DNA of 11,256 nucleotides from the NCBI GenBank assembly GCA_003487805.1, contig DNNE01000213.1:1-11256 (forward strand), in the 5' to 3' direction. Below the pieces are notes generated by a model. That model did not search any database, was not told the DNA's origin, and worked only from the letters and a program-made list of their open reading frames with translations. This DNA comes from Blastocatellia bacterium. GTDB taxonomy: Bacteria > Acidobacteriota > Blastocatellia > Pyrinomonadales > Pyrinomonadaceae. Each line of letters opens with the position of its first letter. Position 1 is the first letter of the stretch. This document shows, in pieces, positions 1 through 5,955 of this stretch. Position numbers and translations under genes: made by a program.

Positions 1-1
1 G

Positions 2-106
2 GAGGTAAACTGTACCACTACCCGAAGCCGCAAAGATGTGCAAAGCCAAACTGGAATTACGACCGCTTCGTCGGTTTACTTGATCTTTAAACTGCGGGGG
101 GTATAA
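2..106 (+). CDS. Possible C-terminal end of an upstream gene (truncated by window)
   Basis: The second forward frame is open from the window edge to a TAA at 104-106. Its last residues read SSVYLIFKLRGV, a hydrophobic strand-like end that looks plausible as protein. The first frame is also open, from the edge to a TAA at 88-90, and codon use does not clearly separate the two. I do not recognise the family and too little is present to name one. If the call is right, the promoter of the next gene overlaps the end of this one. Confidence 0.3.
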   Translation, partial: EVNCTTTRSRKDVQSQTGITTASSVYLIFKLRGV

Positions 107-107
107 T
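80..107 (+). promoter_or_regulatory. Sigma70-like promoter for the VWFA gene
   Basis: A perfect -10 box TATAAT lies at 102-107. TTGATC at 80-85 matches the -35 consensus at four of six positions, with a 16-bp spacer. Transcription would start near 113-115, giving a leader of about 40 nt before the ATG at 153. The -10 box is flanked by six G (96-101) and five C (111-115), so it sits in the loop of a possible G/C hairpin. A strong Shine-Dalgarno, AGGGGGG at 138-144, lies 8 nt before the start codon. Confidence 0.6.
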
Positions 108-152
108 GCGCCCCCAATCTAATAAAACGATCGTGCAAGGGGGGTAGCGACT

Positions 153-1838
153 ATGAAGTCCTTCGTCGCGTTCTTGCTTGTCCTTACCACTTTTTACTCG
201 GGAGTCACTCGGGGTCAAAGTCCGTCTCGGACCGCAAATCAGCGCGCGGGAAGTCAGCCACGATCCGCGACGCTGAGAATATGCCAGGGGGTTCCCATCC
301 CTGATGGCTACGTCATCATTGCCTACATGACATCGACGGCGTGTCCGCACGGCGCCTACTTAATCAAGAAACAGAGCGACTATGAAAGTTCATTGGCAGT
401 GAACGGTGACAATCGAGCCCCAGCGTCAAATTCGACAGAGCCGCCGCGAACGGCGCCCACTAAGTCGACAACAGCCGCAGAGCCCGGACGAACGCCCGCG
501 CAATCAGCAAAGAGATCGGTGTCACCCAAGCCATCTTCCACAAAGACGCAACCCGCGCTCGATCCCGCGTTATCGTCGCAAGCAGGGTCAGTCACGCGCC
601 CGCGCCGGGTAGGAGCAGCGGCTCAAGATGCGAGTCAAACCAAGAGCCCGATTCAATCAGTTGCTACGGCCAACGTGCAGGACACGACTCAATCGTCGAC
701 CGTCGCGCAAGCTCCGCCAGAACCTCCGACTTTGATCGGGAGTGAACCTGCACGTCCACTGACGGCGCCGACTTTGGCTAAGGCTGACGCTTCACCGGCC
801 ACTTCGCCACAAAGCGACACGAATAAGGATTCCACCGCGGCAGGTCCGGAAGAAGTGAGTGAAGGTGACGTGGTTCGGGTGGACACGTCGCTGGTGACAG
901 TCCCGGTCAGCGTTCTTGATCGACAGGGACGTTTCATTGGAAATCTTCAGCGCGACGATTTCAAAATCTTTGAAAACGGTGTCGAGCAGTCGGTCGCATA
1001 TTTCGAGCCTGCAGAAAAACCTTTCACGGTCGCGTTGCTGCTGGACACTTCAGCTTCAACGCATTTTCATCTGGCGGAAATCAAGGAAGCGGCAATCGCG
1101 TTCGCTAAACAACTGCGTCCGCAGGATCGCGTGCTTATCGTCAGCTTCAATGATGAGGTGTTGCTGCTGACCGAAGTCACGAATGACTTGAACATTATCG
1201 AAACCGTCATCGAAGAGAATGCCAACACGGGCAGCTCAACGAGGCTCTATGACGCGGTGGACCTCACGATCAAGGAGCGGCTTAACAAGATCAAAGGACG
1301 CAAAGCGATTGTCCTTTTTACCGATGGCGTCGACACTTCCAGCCAGCAGGCAAGTTACCAGAGCACGCTCGGCGAGGTGCAGGAACTCGACGCGTTGATC
1401 TACCCCATCCAGTACGACACGAGTGATTACCTGCGCGCGATGCAGAATGCCGGCAGCGTAACAGTCACGACAACGCGGCGCGGAATCTTTGGCACGACGA
1501 CGCAGCAGCAGACTTACAACGTGCCCGCAAACAACGGCGTGGCTTTGCCCGGCACGACCAAGGCTGATTACGACCGGGCTGATAGGTATCTGCACGCGTT
1601 GGCCGACGAAACCGGCGGCCGGCTTTATCAGGCTAATGACACGACGCAGTTGGCGGACGCCTTCACCAGAATCTCAGAAGAGCTGCGACGCCAATATAGT
1701 CTTGGCTATTACCCGAAAACTGAAGGTGCTGGAAGCAGCGAACGGCGACAAATCAAAGTCAAAGTGAGGCAGCCAAACCTCGCCGTAAGAGCACGCGATG
1801 GTTACGTTAAGTCTTCTGTCGCCGGTAAGGAAAAATAA
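153..1838 (+). CDS. Secreted VWFA-domain protein, acidobacterial VWFA-related family
   Basis: A 561-residue exported protein. Residues 1-22 look like a Sec signal peptide ending near RGQS. Residues 41-73 form a small segment with two Cys (44 and 64) and the pattern IPDGYVIIAYMT. Residues 80-235 are a Pro/Ser/Thr/Ala-rich, probably disordered linker. From about 240, VVRVDTSLVTVPVSVLD begins the block that precedes the VWA fold in this family. The fold follows with a complete MIDAS metal site: DTSAS at 298-302, Thr363 in STRLYDAV and Asp391 in FTDGVDT. The C-terminal ISEELRRQYSLGYYP segment (about 667 bases before the gene's end is VWA core, then this tail) is typical of acidobacterial VWFA-related proteins (TIGR03436 type). 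A metal-dependent protein-binding role outside the cytoplasm is inferred; the ligand is unknown. The start is set by the signal peptide and the G-rich Shine-Dalgarno. A long palindrome follows six bases after the stop. Confidence 0.85.
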   Translation: MKSFVAFLLVLTTFYSGVTRGQSPSRTANQRAGSQPRSATLRICQGVPIPDGYVIIAYMTSTACPHGAYLIKKQSDYESSLAVNGDNRAPASNSTEPPRTAPTKSTTAAEPGRTPAQSAKRSVSPKPSSTKTQPALDPALSSQAGSVTRPRRVGAAAQDASQTKSPIQSVATANVQDTTQSSTVAQAPPEPPTLIGSEPARPLTAPTLAKADASPATSPQSDTNKDSTAAGPEEVSEGDVVRVDTSLVTVPVSVLDRQGRFIGNLQRDDFKIFENGVEQSVAYFEPAEKPFTVALLLDTSASTHFHLAEIKEAAIAFAKQLRPQDRVLIVSFNDEVLLLTEVTNDLNIIETVIEENANTGSSTRLYDAVDLTIKERLNKIKGRKAIVLFTDGVDTSSQQASYQSTLGEVQELDALIYPIQYDTSDYLRAMQNAGSVTVTTTRRGIFGTTTQQQTYNVPANNGVALPGTTKADYDRADRYLHALADETGGRLYQANDTTQLADAFTRISEELRRQYSLGYYPKTEGAGSSERRQIKVKVRQPNLAVRARDGYVKSSVAGKEK

Positions 1839-1844
1839 ATCGAG

Positions 1845-1914
1845 TGTCAGAAGCCCGAGCGTTAGGGAGGGCAACTATCGTAACTTGCCCTCCCTAACGG
1901 TCGGGCTTCTGACA
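1845..1914. repeat. Long palindrome, family A copy 1 (TGTCAGAAGCCCGA type)
   Basis: Two 30-nt arms, 1845-1874 and 1885-1914, are inverted repeats with one mismatch and enclose a 10-nt loop. Each arm begins TGTCAGAAGCCCGA and continues CGTTAGGGAGGGCAA. The palindrome starts six bases after the VWFA stop codon and ends 27 bases before the next start codon. No T-run follows on either strand, so it is not a standard intrinsic terminator, although such a stem could still stop or stabilise transcripts. A related copy lies at 5796-5873, which shows that this is a dispersed repeat. Confidence 0.85.
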
Positions 1915-1941
1915 GTGACGAGAAAAGGGAGGTTCCTGATC

Positions 1942-2961
1942 ATGTTGAAATATCGCTCGCCCAAAGATCGAGGCCGCTTGCGAATCATGTTTGCCAAACT
2001 GGCTACGGCGATTGGTCTGGTGCTGATGGTCGCGATGACGGCCGGCGCTTATACACTGGTCCTTCGCGACGGCCGGCGACTGGAAATACCTGACGAGTTT
2101 ACGGTGACCAGAAATACGTTGACCTATGAAATCGGGCCCGGCTTCAATAAGACCATGTTAGTGACCTTGATCGACGTGGCCGCGACCGAACGCGCCAATA
2201 GCGAAGCGCCAGGGACTTTTTTCAAACATAAAGAAGAACCGCCGGTTCCCGCCACGCCAACGATAGGGCCGGCCGTCAGGACCGTAACGAATCTTGATTT
2301 GGCCGCCGCCAGGCAGCGACGCATCGAGAGCGAGCAAGCCTATGAAGCGCGGCGCAAGGAACTAGGGCTGCCGACGGTCGAAGAATCTCGCAAGCGTCAG
2401 GAGGCAGAGGAGGTAGCTTTTCGTGAACGATCGCGCGAGGAATCAATGTCGAAAGCGCGCGAAGAGAGTTACTGGCGACAGCGAGCGCGAGACTTGCGCA
2501 GTGAGATCGCGACTGTTGATACCCAAATCAGTTACCTGCGCGGACGTGTTAGTGACCTGAATGAATCTATGTCGGCCAACCGGAGTTGGACCACAGGCGT
2601 GTATCCTATCTACCCGAATCGTCCATGGTTAGGAAATGGATGGCCGAATCAGCGCTTGCCGAGAAACAGGTCGGCGAATCCGATCATTGGGTTGGGATTT
2701 CCTAATCCGTATGGATATCCAGGCACATATGGATATCCGGGCACATATGGATATCCGGGCACGTATGGGTATCCAGGCACGTATGGGTATCCGGGCACGA
2801 ATGGATATCCGGATAATTCTCAACAGATCACCGAGTCGACGAATCTAACTACGAGTTTGGACGATCTGTTGACCAGACGTGCCGGCCTGGCTGCGCAATG
2901 GCGGCAGTTGGAGGATGAAGCGCGCGATGCGAGGGTGCCGCAAATTTGGCTTGAACCTTAA
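1942..2961 (+). CDS. Exported or membrane-anchored coiled-coil protein with YGYPGT repeats, unknown function
   Basis: A 339-residue protein of no recognised function. Residues 19-36 form one hydrophobic segment (TAIGLVLMVAMTAGAY), either an uncleaved anchor or a signal peptide. Next comes a short beta-rich region, LVLRDGRRLEIPDEF, at about 39-53. Residues 118-210 are rich in Glu, Arg and Ala and look like a long helix or coiled coil. Residues 257-286 are five exact YGYPGT units followed by a degenerate sixth, and a second charged helix lies near 300-332. I chose the start at 1942 because GGGAGG at 1927-1932 precedes it by 9 nt. The frame stays open upstream to 1798, but that stretch overlaps the VWFA gene and the palindrome. 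ATG 1987 is an alternative that would leave a more classical signal peptide but lacks a Shine-Dalgarno. Co-transcription with the VWFA gene is possible. Confidence 0.7.
   Translation: MLKYRSPKDRGRLRIMFAKLATAIGLVLMVAMTAGAYTLVLRDGRRLEIPDEFTVTRNTLTYEIGPGFNKTMLVTLIDVAATERANSEAPGTFFKHKEEPPVPATPTIGPAVRTVTNLDLAAARQRRIESEQAYEARRKELGLPTVEESRKRQEAEEVAFRERSREESMSKAREESYWRQRARDLRSEIATVDTQISYLRGRVSDLNESMSANRSWTTGVYPIYPNRPWLGNGWPNQRLPRNRSANPIIGLGFPNPYGYPGTYGYPGTYGYPGTYGYPGTYGYPGTNGYPDNSQQITESTNLTTSLDDLLTRRAGLAAQWRQLEDEARDARVPQIWLEP
2710..2817 (+). repeat. 18-bp in-frame tandem repeat coding YGYPGT
   Basis: Five consecutive 18-bp units start at 2710, 2728, 2746, 2764 and 2782, each encoding Tyr-Gly-Tyr-Pro-Gly-Thr. 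A degenerate sixth unit at 2800-2817 encodes NGYPDN. The units differ only at wobble positions (CCA/CCG, ACA/ACG, GGA/GGG), which suggests recent expansion by slippage or unequal recombination. As 18 is a multiple of three, gain or loss of a unit keeps the reading frame. Confidence 0.9.
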
Positions 2962-3083
2962 ATTTGGAGTGCGGCGGCAGAGCGAAGCGTCGACGCCGCT
3001 TTGGATCGTATCGCGGTCGCGAATACAATTGCCTTTCCGGATAGAAAGATCCAAAGCGCCGTCAAGGCCGGCGCACTCCAAAT
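2962..3083. repeat. 122-bp inverted-repeat element (TTTGGAGTGCG type), MITE-like
   Basis: The outer arms 2962-2978 and 3067-3083 match as inverted repeats at 16 of 17 positions (ATTTGGAGTGCG core). The inner arms 2992-3007 and 3048-3063 match at 15 of 16 (CGCTTTGGATC core). The whole gap between the coiled-coil gene and gatB is therefore one nested palindromic element. It starts at the base after the upstream TAA and ends at the base before the gatB ATG. No transposase is encoded, so a non-autonomous mobile repeat is the best guess; a large attenuator-like structure is the alternative. Confidence 0.75.
3001..3028 (+). promoter_or_regulatory. Weak candidate promoter inside the 122-bp element, ahead of gatB
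   Basis: TACAAT at 3023-3028 matches the -10 consensus at five of six positions. TTGGAT at 3001-3006, 16 bp upstream, is a poor -35 box that matches only at TTG. Since the element fills the entire gap, any gatB promoter of its own must lie within it or further upstream. Confidence 0.25.
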
Positions 3084-4556
3084 ATGAACGACTGGGAAAC
3101 CATCATCGGGCTCGAAGTTCACGCCCAACTAAGCACCGAATCGAAAATCTTCTGTGGCTGCTCTACGCGTTTCGGCTCGGAGCCGAACTCGAACACCTGC
3201 CCTGTGTGTCTGGGATTGCCGGGGGCGCTGCCGGTTTTAAATCATCGAGTTGTTGAGCTGGCCGCCCGCGCCGCGCTCGCGCTTGGTTTGCACGTCAACG
3301 AGCGTTCGATCTTCTCGCGCAAAAATTATTTCTATCCCGATCTCCCCAAGGGCTACCAAATCTCGCAATACGATCAGCCTTTCTCAGCCAACGGCACGCT
3401 CGAGATCATGACCGCTGACCGCGATGAAGCGGGCCACGCGCATGACTGGAAGCCGATGACGATCCAGATCACGCGTCTGCATCTCGAAGAAGACGCCGGC
3501 AAGAATGTTCATGAAGGACTGCCCGACGTGGATCGATTTTCTTACATCGATCTGAATCGCGCGGGCGTGCCTCTCGCGGAAATTGTGACTGAGCCTGACT
3601 TTCGAACGTCCTGGCAGGCTTACGATTACGTGAATCACGTGCGCCGCGCGTTGCAATGGGTCGGCGCCTCGGACGCGGACATGGAAAAAGGGAATTTGCG
3701 TTGCGAAGCGAATGTTTCCGTCCGCCTCAAAGGCGATCCCATCTTCGGTACTAAGGTGGAGTTGAAGAACCTGAACTCAGTTCGCTTCATGCAAAAGGCG
3801 ATCGAGTTTGAAGTCGAGCGTCATATCAAAACTCTGGAAGCAGGTGGGCGCCTGGTCCAGGAGACACGTCTCTGGGATGATCATCTGAACGAGACGCGGC
3901 CGATGCGCTCGAAAGAAGAGGCCCACGACTATCGATATTTTCCTGAGCCTGACCTGCCGCCGCTGGTCGTCACAAATAAATTTGTCGAGGACGTCCGAGC
4001 GTCTTTGCCTGAATTGCCGGGGCCACGCGCGAAAAGGTTCATCGAAAGTTACGAGCTTTCATTCAGCGACGCTTCGCAACTTACGGCCGATCGTTCGCTG
4101 GCTGATTATTATGAAAGTGGGGTCGAAGCCAGCGGCGGCAACGCGCGCGCGACTGCGAATTGGATCCGATCTGAATTGCTGCGCGAGTTAGAACATGCCG
4201 GATTAACTGCCGATAAGTCGCCGATCCCTCCAACGGAACTTGGGGCGCTGGTGCGCCTGGTCGATGAAGGAACAATCAGCGGCAAGCAGGCAAAAGACGT
4301 CCTCGTCGAGATGTTCGCGACCGGAAAGTCAGCGTCTGCGATCGTGGCAGAGCGCGGTCTGGTCCAGGTCAGTGACACCGGCGAAATCGATCGCGTGATT
4401 GATGAAGTGATCGCTGCCAGTCCGAATCAACTTGAGCAGTATCGATCCGGTAAAGAAACGCTGTTCGGGTTTTTCGTGGGCCAGGTGATGAAAGCTTCGA
4501 AAGGCAAAGCGAATCCGAAGGTTGTGAATGAACGCCTACGCGAGAAGCTGAAATGA
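3084..4556 (+). CDS. gatB: Aspartyl/glutamyl-tRNA(Asn/Gln) amidotransferase subunit B
   Basis: GatB is the kinase and tRNA-binding subunit of the cytoplasmic GatCAB complex. It phosphorylates the misacylated Glu-tRNA(Gln) or Asp-tRNA(Asn), which is then amidated with ammonia channelled from GatA. The 490-residue length is normal for the family. The N-terminal WETIIGLEVHAQL, the Zn-site cysteines (Cys24, Cys26, Cys39, Cys42) with CPVCLGLPG, the RKNYFYPDLPKGYQISQYDQP stretch near 80-100 and the helical YqeY-like tail (GKQAKDVLVEMF onward) are all present. gatA and gatC are not in the window, so the subunits are encoded apart. The start is fixed by the family N-terminus, yet no clear Shine-Dalgarno precedes it: the ATG directly follows the 122-bp inverted-repeat element. 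Confidence 0.97.
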   Translation: MNDWETIIGLEVHAQLSTESKIFCGCSTRFGSEPNSNTCPVCLGLPGALPVLNHRVVELAARAALALGLHVNERSIFSRKNYFYPDLPKGYQISQYDQPFSANGTLEIMTADRDEAGHAHDWKPMTIQITRLHLEEDAGKNVHEGLPDVDRFSYIDLNRAGVPLAEIVTEPDFRTSWQAYDYVNHVRRALQWVGASDADMEKGNLRCEANVSVRLKGDPIFGTKVELKNLNSVRFMQKAIEFEVERHIKTLEAGGRLVQETRLWDDHLNETRPMRSKEEAHDYRYFPEPDLPPLVVTNKFVEDVRASLPELPGPRAKRFIESYELSFSDASQLTADRSLADYYESGVEASGGNARATANWIRSELLRELEHAGLTADKSPIPPTELGALVRLVDEGTISGKQAKDVLVEMFATGKSASAIVAERGLVQVSDTGEIDRVIDEVIAASPNQLEQYRSGKETLFGFFVGQVMKASKGKANPKVVNERLREKLK

Positions 4557-4620
4557 TTTCTCTGTGTCCTCTGTGGTTGATGAGCGTTTAGGAAATTTCA
4601 CCACAGAGGACACAGAGGAA
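4557..4620. repeat. Inverted repeat, family C copy 1 (CCACAGAGGACACAGAGG type)
   Basis: The arms 4557-4577 and 4600-4620 are inverted repeats matching at 20 of 21 positions around a 22-nt loop. The left arm starts at the base after the gatB stop codon. The right arm ends in GAGGAA, which with the next G gives GAGGAAG, the Shine-Dalgarno of the following gene. The sequence belongs to a widely dispersed class of bacterial repeats built from the words ACAGAG and GCAGAG; related copies lie at about 9010-9112 and 10169-10254. Confidence 0.8.
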
Positions 4621-4626
4621 GACCAG

Positions 4627-5346
4627 ATGGATCTCAAACACAAAACCGCAATCGTAACCGGCGGCACCAAAGGCATTGGCCGCGGCATAGCTGAAGCCTT
4701 AATTCGCGAGGGTGTCTCTGTCTGCATCAGCTCTCGACATCAAAACGAGATCGATAAAGCCGTAAGCGAGTTGAATGGATCGACGGAAGGTAGCGCGATC
4801 GGTTTCGTTTGCGATGTGCGCCAACACGATCAAGTCAAAGCTCTTATTGAGCACACGGTCCAAAAACTCGGCGGGCTCGACATTCTCATCAACAACGCGG
4901 GCGTCGGTATCTTCGAAACAGTCGCGCAAACCTCGCCCGAGGACTTTCGCGCAGTGCTCGAAACGAATCTGTTTGGCGTCTTTTATTGCTGTCACGAAGC
5001 GATCCCGCAAATGAAGAAGCGTGGCGGCGGTTACATCATCAACATCTCTTCGCTGGCCGGCGTCAATCCGCATCCGCGCATGGCCGCTTACAACGCCTCA
5101 AAGTTCGGCCTCAACGGATTCAGCGAAGCGCTGATGCAGGAAGTGCGTCACGACAACATCAAGGTCAGCTACGTCATGCCCGGCTCCGTGAACACGGAGT
5201 TCGGTGGCGACTCGCCGGGGGATGAAAAGAGCTGGCAACTAACGCCGGCCGATATCGCGCGCGTTGTTATTGATCTGCTTCATCACGACGATCGATCACT
5301 GGCGAGTCGGGTTGAGATTCGTCCCAGTAAGCCGCCGAAGAAATAA
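4627..5346 (+). CDS. Short-chain dehydrogenase/reductase (classical SDR)
   Basis: A 239-residue NAD(P)-dependent oxidoreductase with a Rossmann fold, probably cytoplasmic. The cofactor motif TGGTKGIG is at 11-18, NNAG at 89-92, and the catalytic residues Asn114, Ser141 or Ser142, Tyr155 and Lys159 (YNASK) are all present. PG at 185-186 follows the usual position after the active site. The substrate cannot be read from sequence. FabG-like 3-oxoacyl reductases have similar motifs, but the Lys/Pro-rich tail ending SKPPKK is not typical of FabG. The start at 4627 is chosen because AGGA at 4616-4619 lies 7 nt upstream. The frame is open back to 4564, but that runs through the inverted repeat. Its stop codon overlaps the start of dtd by one base. 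Confidence 0.92.
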   Translation: MDLKHKTAIVTGGTKGIGRGIAEALIREGVSVCISSRHQNEIDKAVSELNGSTEGSAIGFVCDVRQHDQVKALIEHTVQKLGGLDILINNAGVGIFETVAQTSPEDFRAVLETNLFGVFYCCHEAIPQMKKRGGGYIINISSLAGVNPHPRMAAYNASKFGLNGFSEALMQEVRHDNIKVSYVMPGSVNTEFGGDSPGDEKSWQLTPADIARVVIDLLHHDDRSLASRVEIRPSKPPKK

Positions 5347-5795
5347 TGCGAGCCGTAGTCCAGCGCGTCACGCGCGCTTCAGTAACAATTGATGGACAAA
5401 TGATCGGCGAGATCGGAAACGGTCTCGTCGTTCTGCTGGGTATTGCGCGCGACGATACCAAAGTTGAAGCGGCTTACCTGGTTGATAAAATCGCCGCCCT
5501 GCGCATCTTTGACGATGAAGCAGGGAAGATGAATCTGTCGTTGAAAGACACAAACGGCGGGCTGCTGATCGTTTCACAATTCACTTTGTATGGAGACGTG
5601 CGGCGCGGCTTGCGGCCCTCGTGGATTGACGCGGCGCCGCCGGAAGTTGCCGAGCCGCTTTATGATTTCTTTGTGCGGCAAACGCGGGCAACGATCGACA
5701 ACGTTGCTACGGGAAAGTTTCAGGCAATGATGCAGGTCGAGTTGATTAATGATGGACCAGTGACGATACTGCTCGATAGTAAGAAACTGTTTTGA
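5346..5795 (+). CDS. dtd: D-aminoacyl-tRNA deacylase
   Basis: A cytoplasmic proofreading enzyme that hydrolyses D-aminoacyl-tRNA (and Gly-tRNA(Ala)), freeing tRNA from wrongly attached amino acids. The 149-residue length is standard. The N-terminal MRAVVQRVTRASV, the SQFTLYGD motif at 77-84 with Thr80, and NDGPVT at 135-140 carrying the Gly-cisPro pair that enforces chiral selectivity are all intact. The ATG overlaps the TAA of the SDR gene (TAATG), so translational coupling is likely. The usual C-terminal FGA before the final strand reads FQA here, a mild variation. A family A palindrome begins directly after the stop. Confidence 0.97.
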   Translation: MRAVVQRVTRASVTIDGQMIGEIGNGLVVLLGIARDDTKVEAAYLVDKIAALRIFDDEAGKMNLSLKDTNGGLLIVSQFTLYGDVRRGLRPSWIDAAPPEVAEPLYDFFVRQTRATIDNVATGKFQAMMQVELINDGPVTILLDSKKLF

Positions 5796-5873
5796 ACGTG
5801 TCAGAAGCCCGACCGTGAGGGAGGGCTATTTAGGGAACGACAGCCCTTACTAACGCGCGGGCTTCTGACACGT
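5796..5873. repeat. Long palindrome, family A copy 2
   Basis: The arms 5796-5827 and 5842-5873 match as inverted repeats at 27 of 32 positions around a 14-nt loop. The left arm reads ACGTGTCAGAAGCCCGACCG and continues into AGGGAGGGC, like copy 1 at 1845-1914. It begins at the base after the dtd stop codon. No T-run follows, so any terminator activity would be non-canonical. Confidence 0.85.
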
Positions 5874-5910
5874 TACAGGCCGAATCCTGGATTAACATTG
5901 AGTGAATGAT

Positions 5911-5940
5911 CCCCTCGCTACCGCTCGGGGTTCTGACACC
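5911..5940 (-). repeat. Solo arm related to family A
   Basis: Read on the minus strand, this stretch is GGTGTCAGAACCCCGAGCGG followed by TAGCGAGGGG. It shares GTGTCAGAA.CCCGA with the full palindromes but has no partner arm nearby. It ends three bases before the Shine-Dalgarno of the cyclophilin gene. Confidence 0.55.
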
Positions 5941-5955
5941 TTGAGGAGTGACTGA

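Noticed and set aside
1..90. First forward frame as the end of the upstream gene
   Set aside because: It is open for 29 codons, but its translation looks less protein-like than the second frame; not decided firmly, so only the latter is listed at low confidence.
1236..1595. 119-residue open frame on the minus strand inside the VWFA gene
   Set aside because: It is a shadow of a well-supported gene, with no family resemblance or ribosome-binding site.
1845..1914. Canonical intrinsic terminator after the VWFA gene
   Set aside because: The stem is strong but no T-run follows on either strand, and the same arms recur elsewhere as a repeat family.
1798..1941. N-terminal extension of the coiled-coil protein upstream of ATG 1942
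   Set aside because: It would overlap the end of the VWFA gene, translate through the long palindrome, and has no ribosome-binding site, whereas ATG 1942 has GGGAGG 9 nt upstream.
2710..2817. CRISPR-like array
   Set aside because: The 18-bp units are contiguous with no spacers and encode an in-frame hexapeptide repeat.
4564..4626. Upstream in-frame ATG extending the SDR protein
   Set aside because: The added residues are encoded by the inverted repeat, and SDR proteins normally start a few residues before the first beta strand, as ATG 4627 gives.
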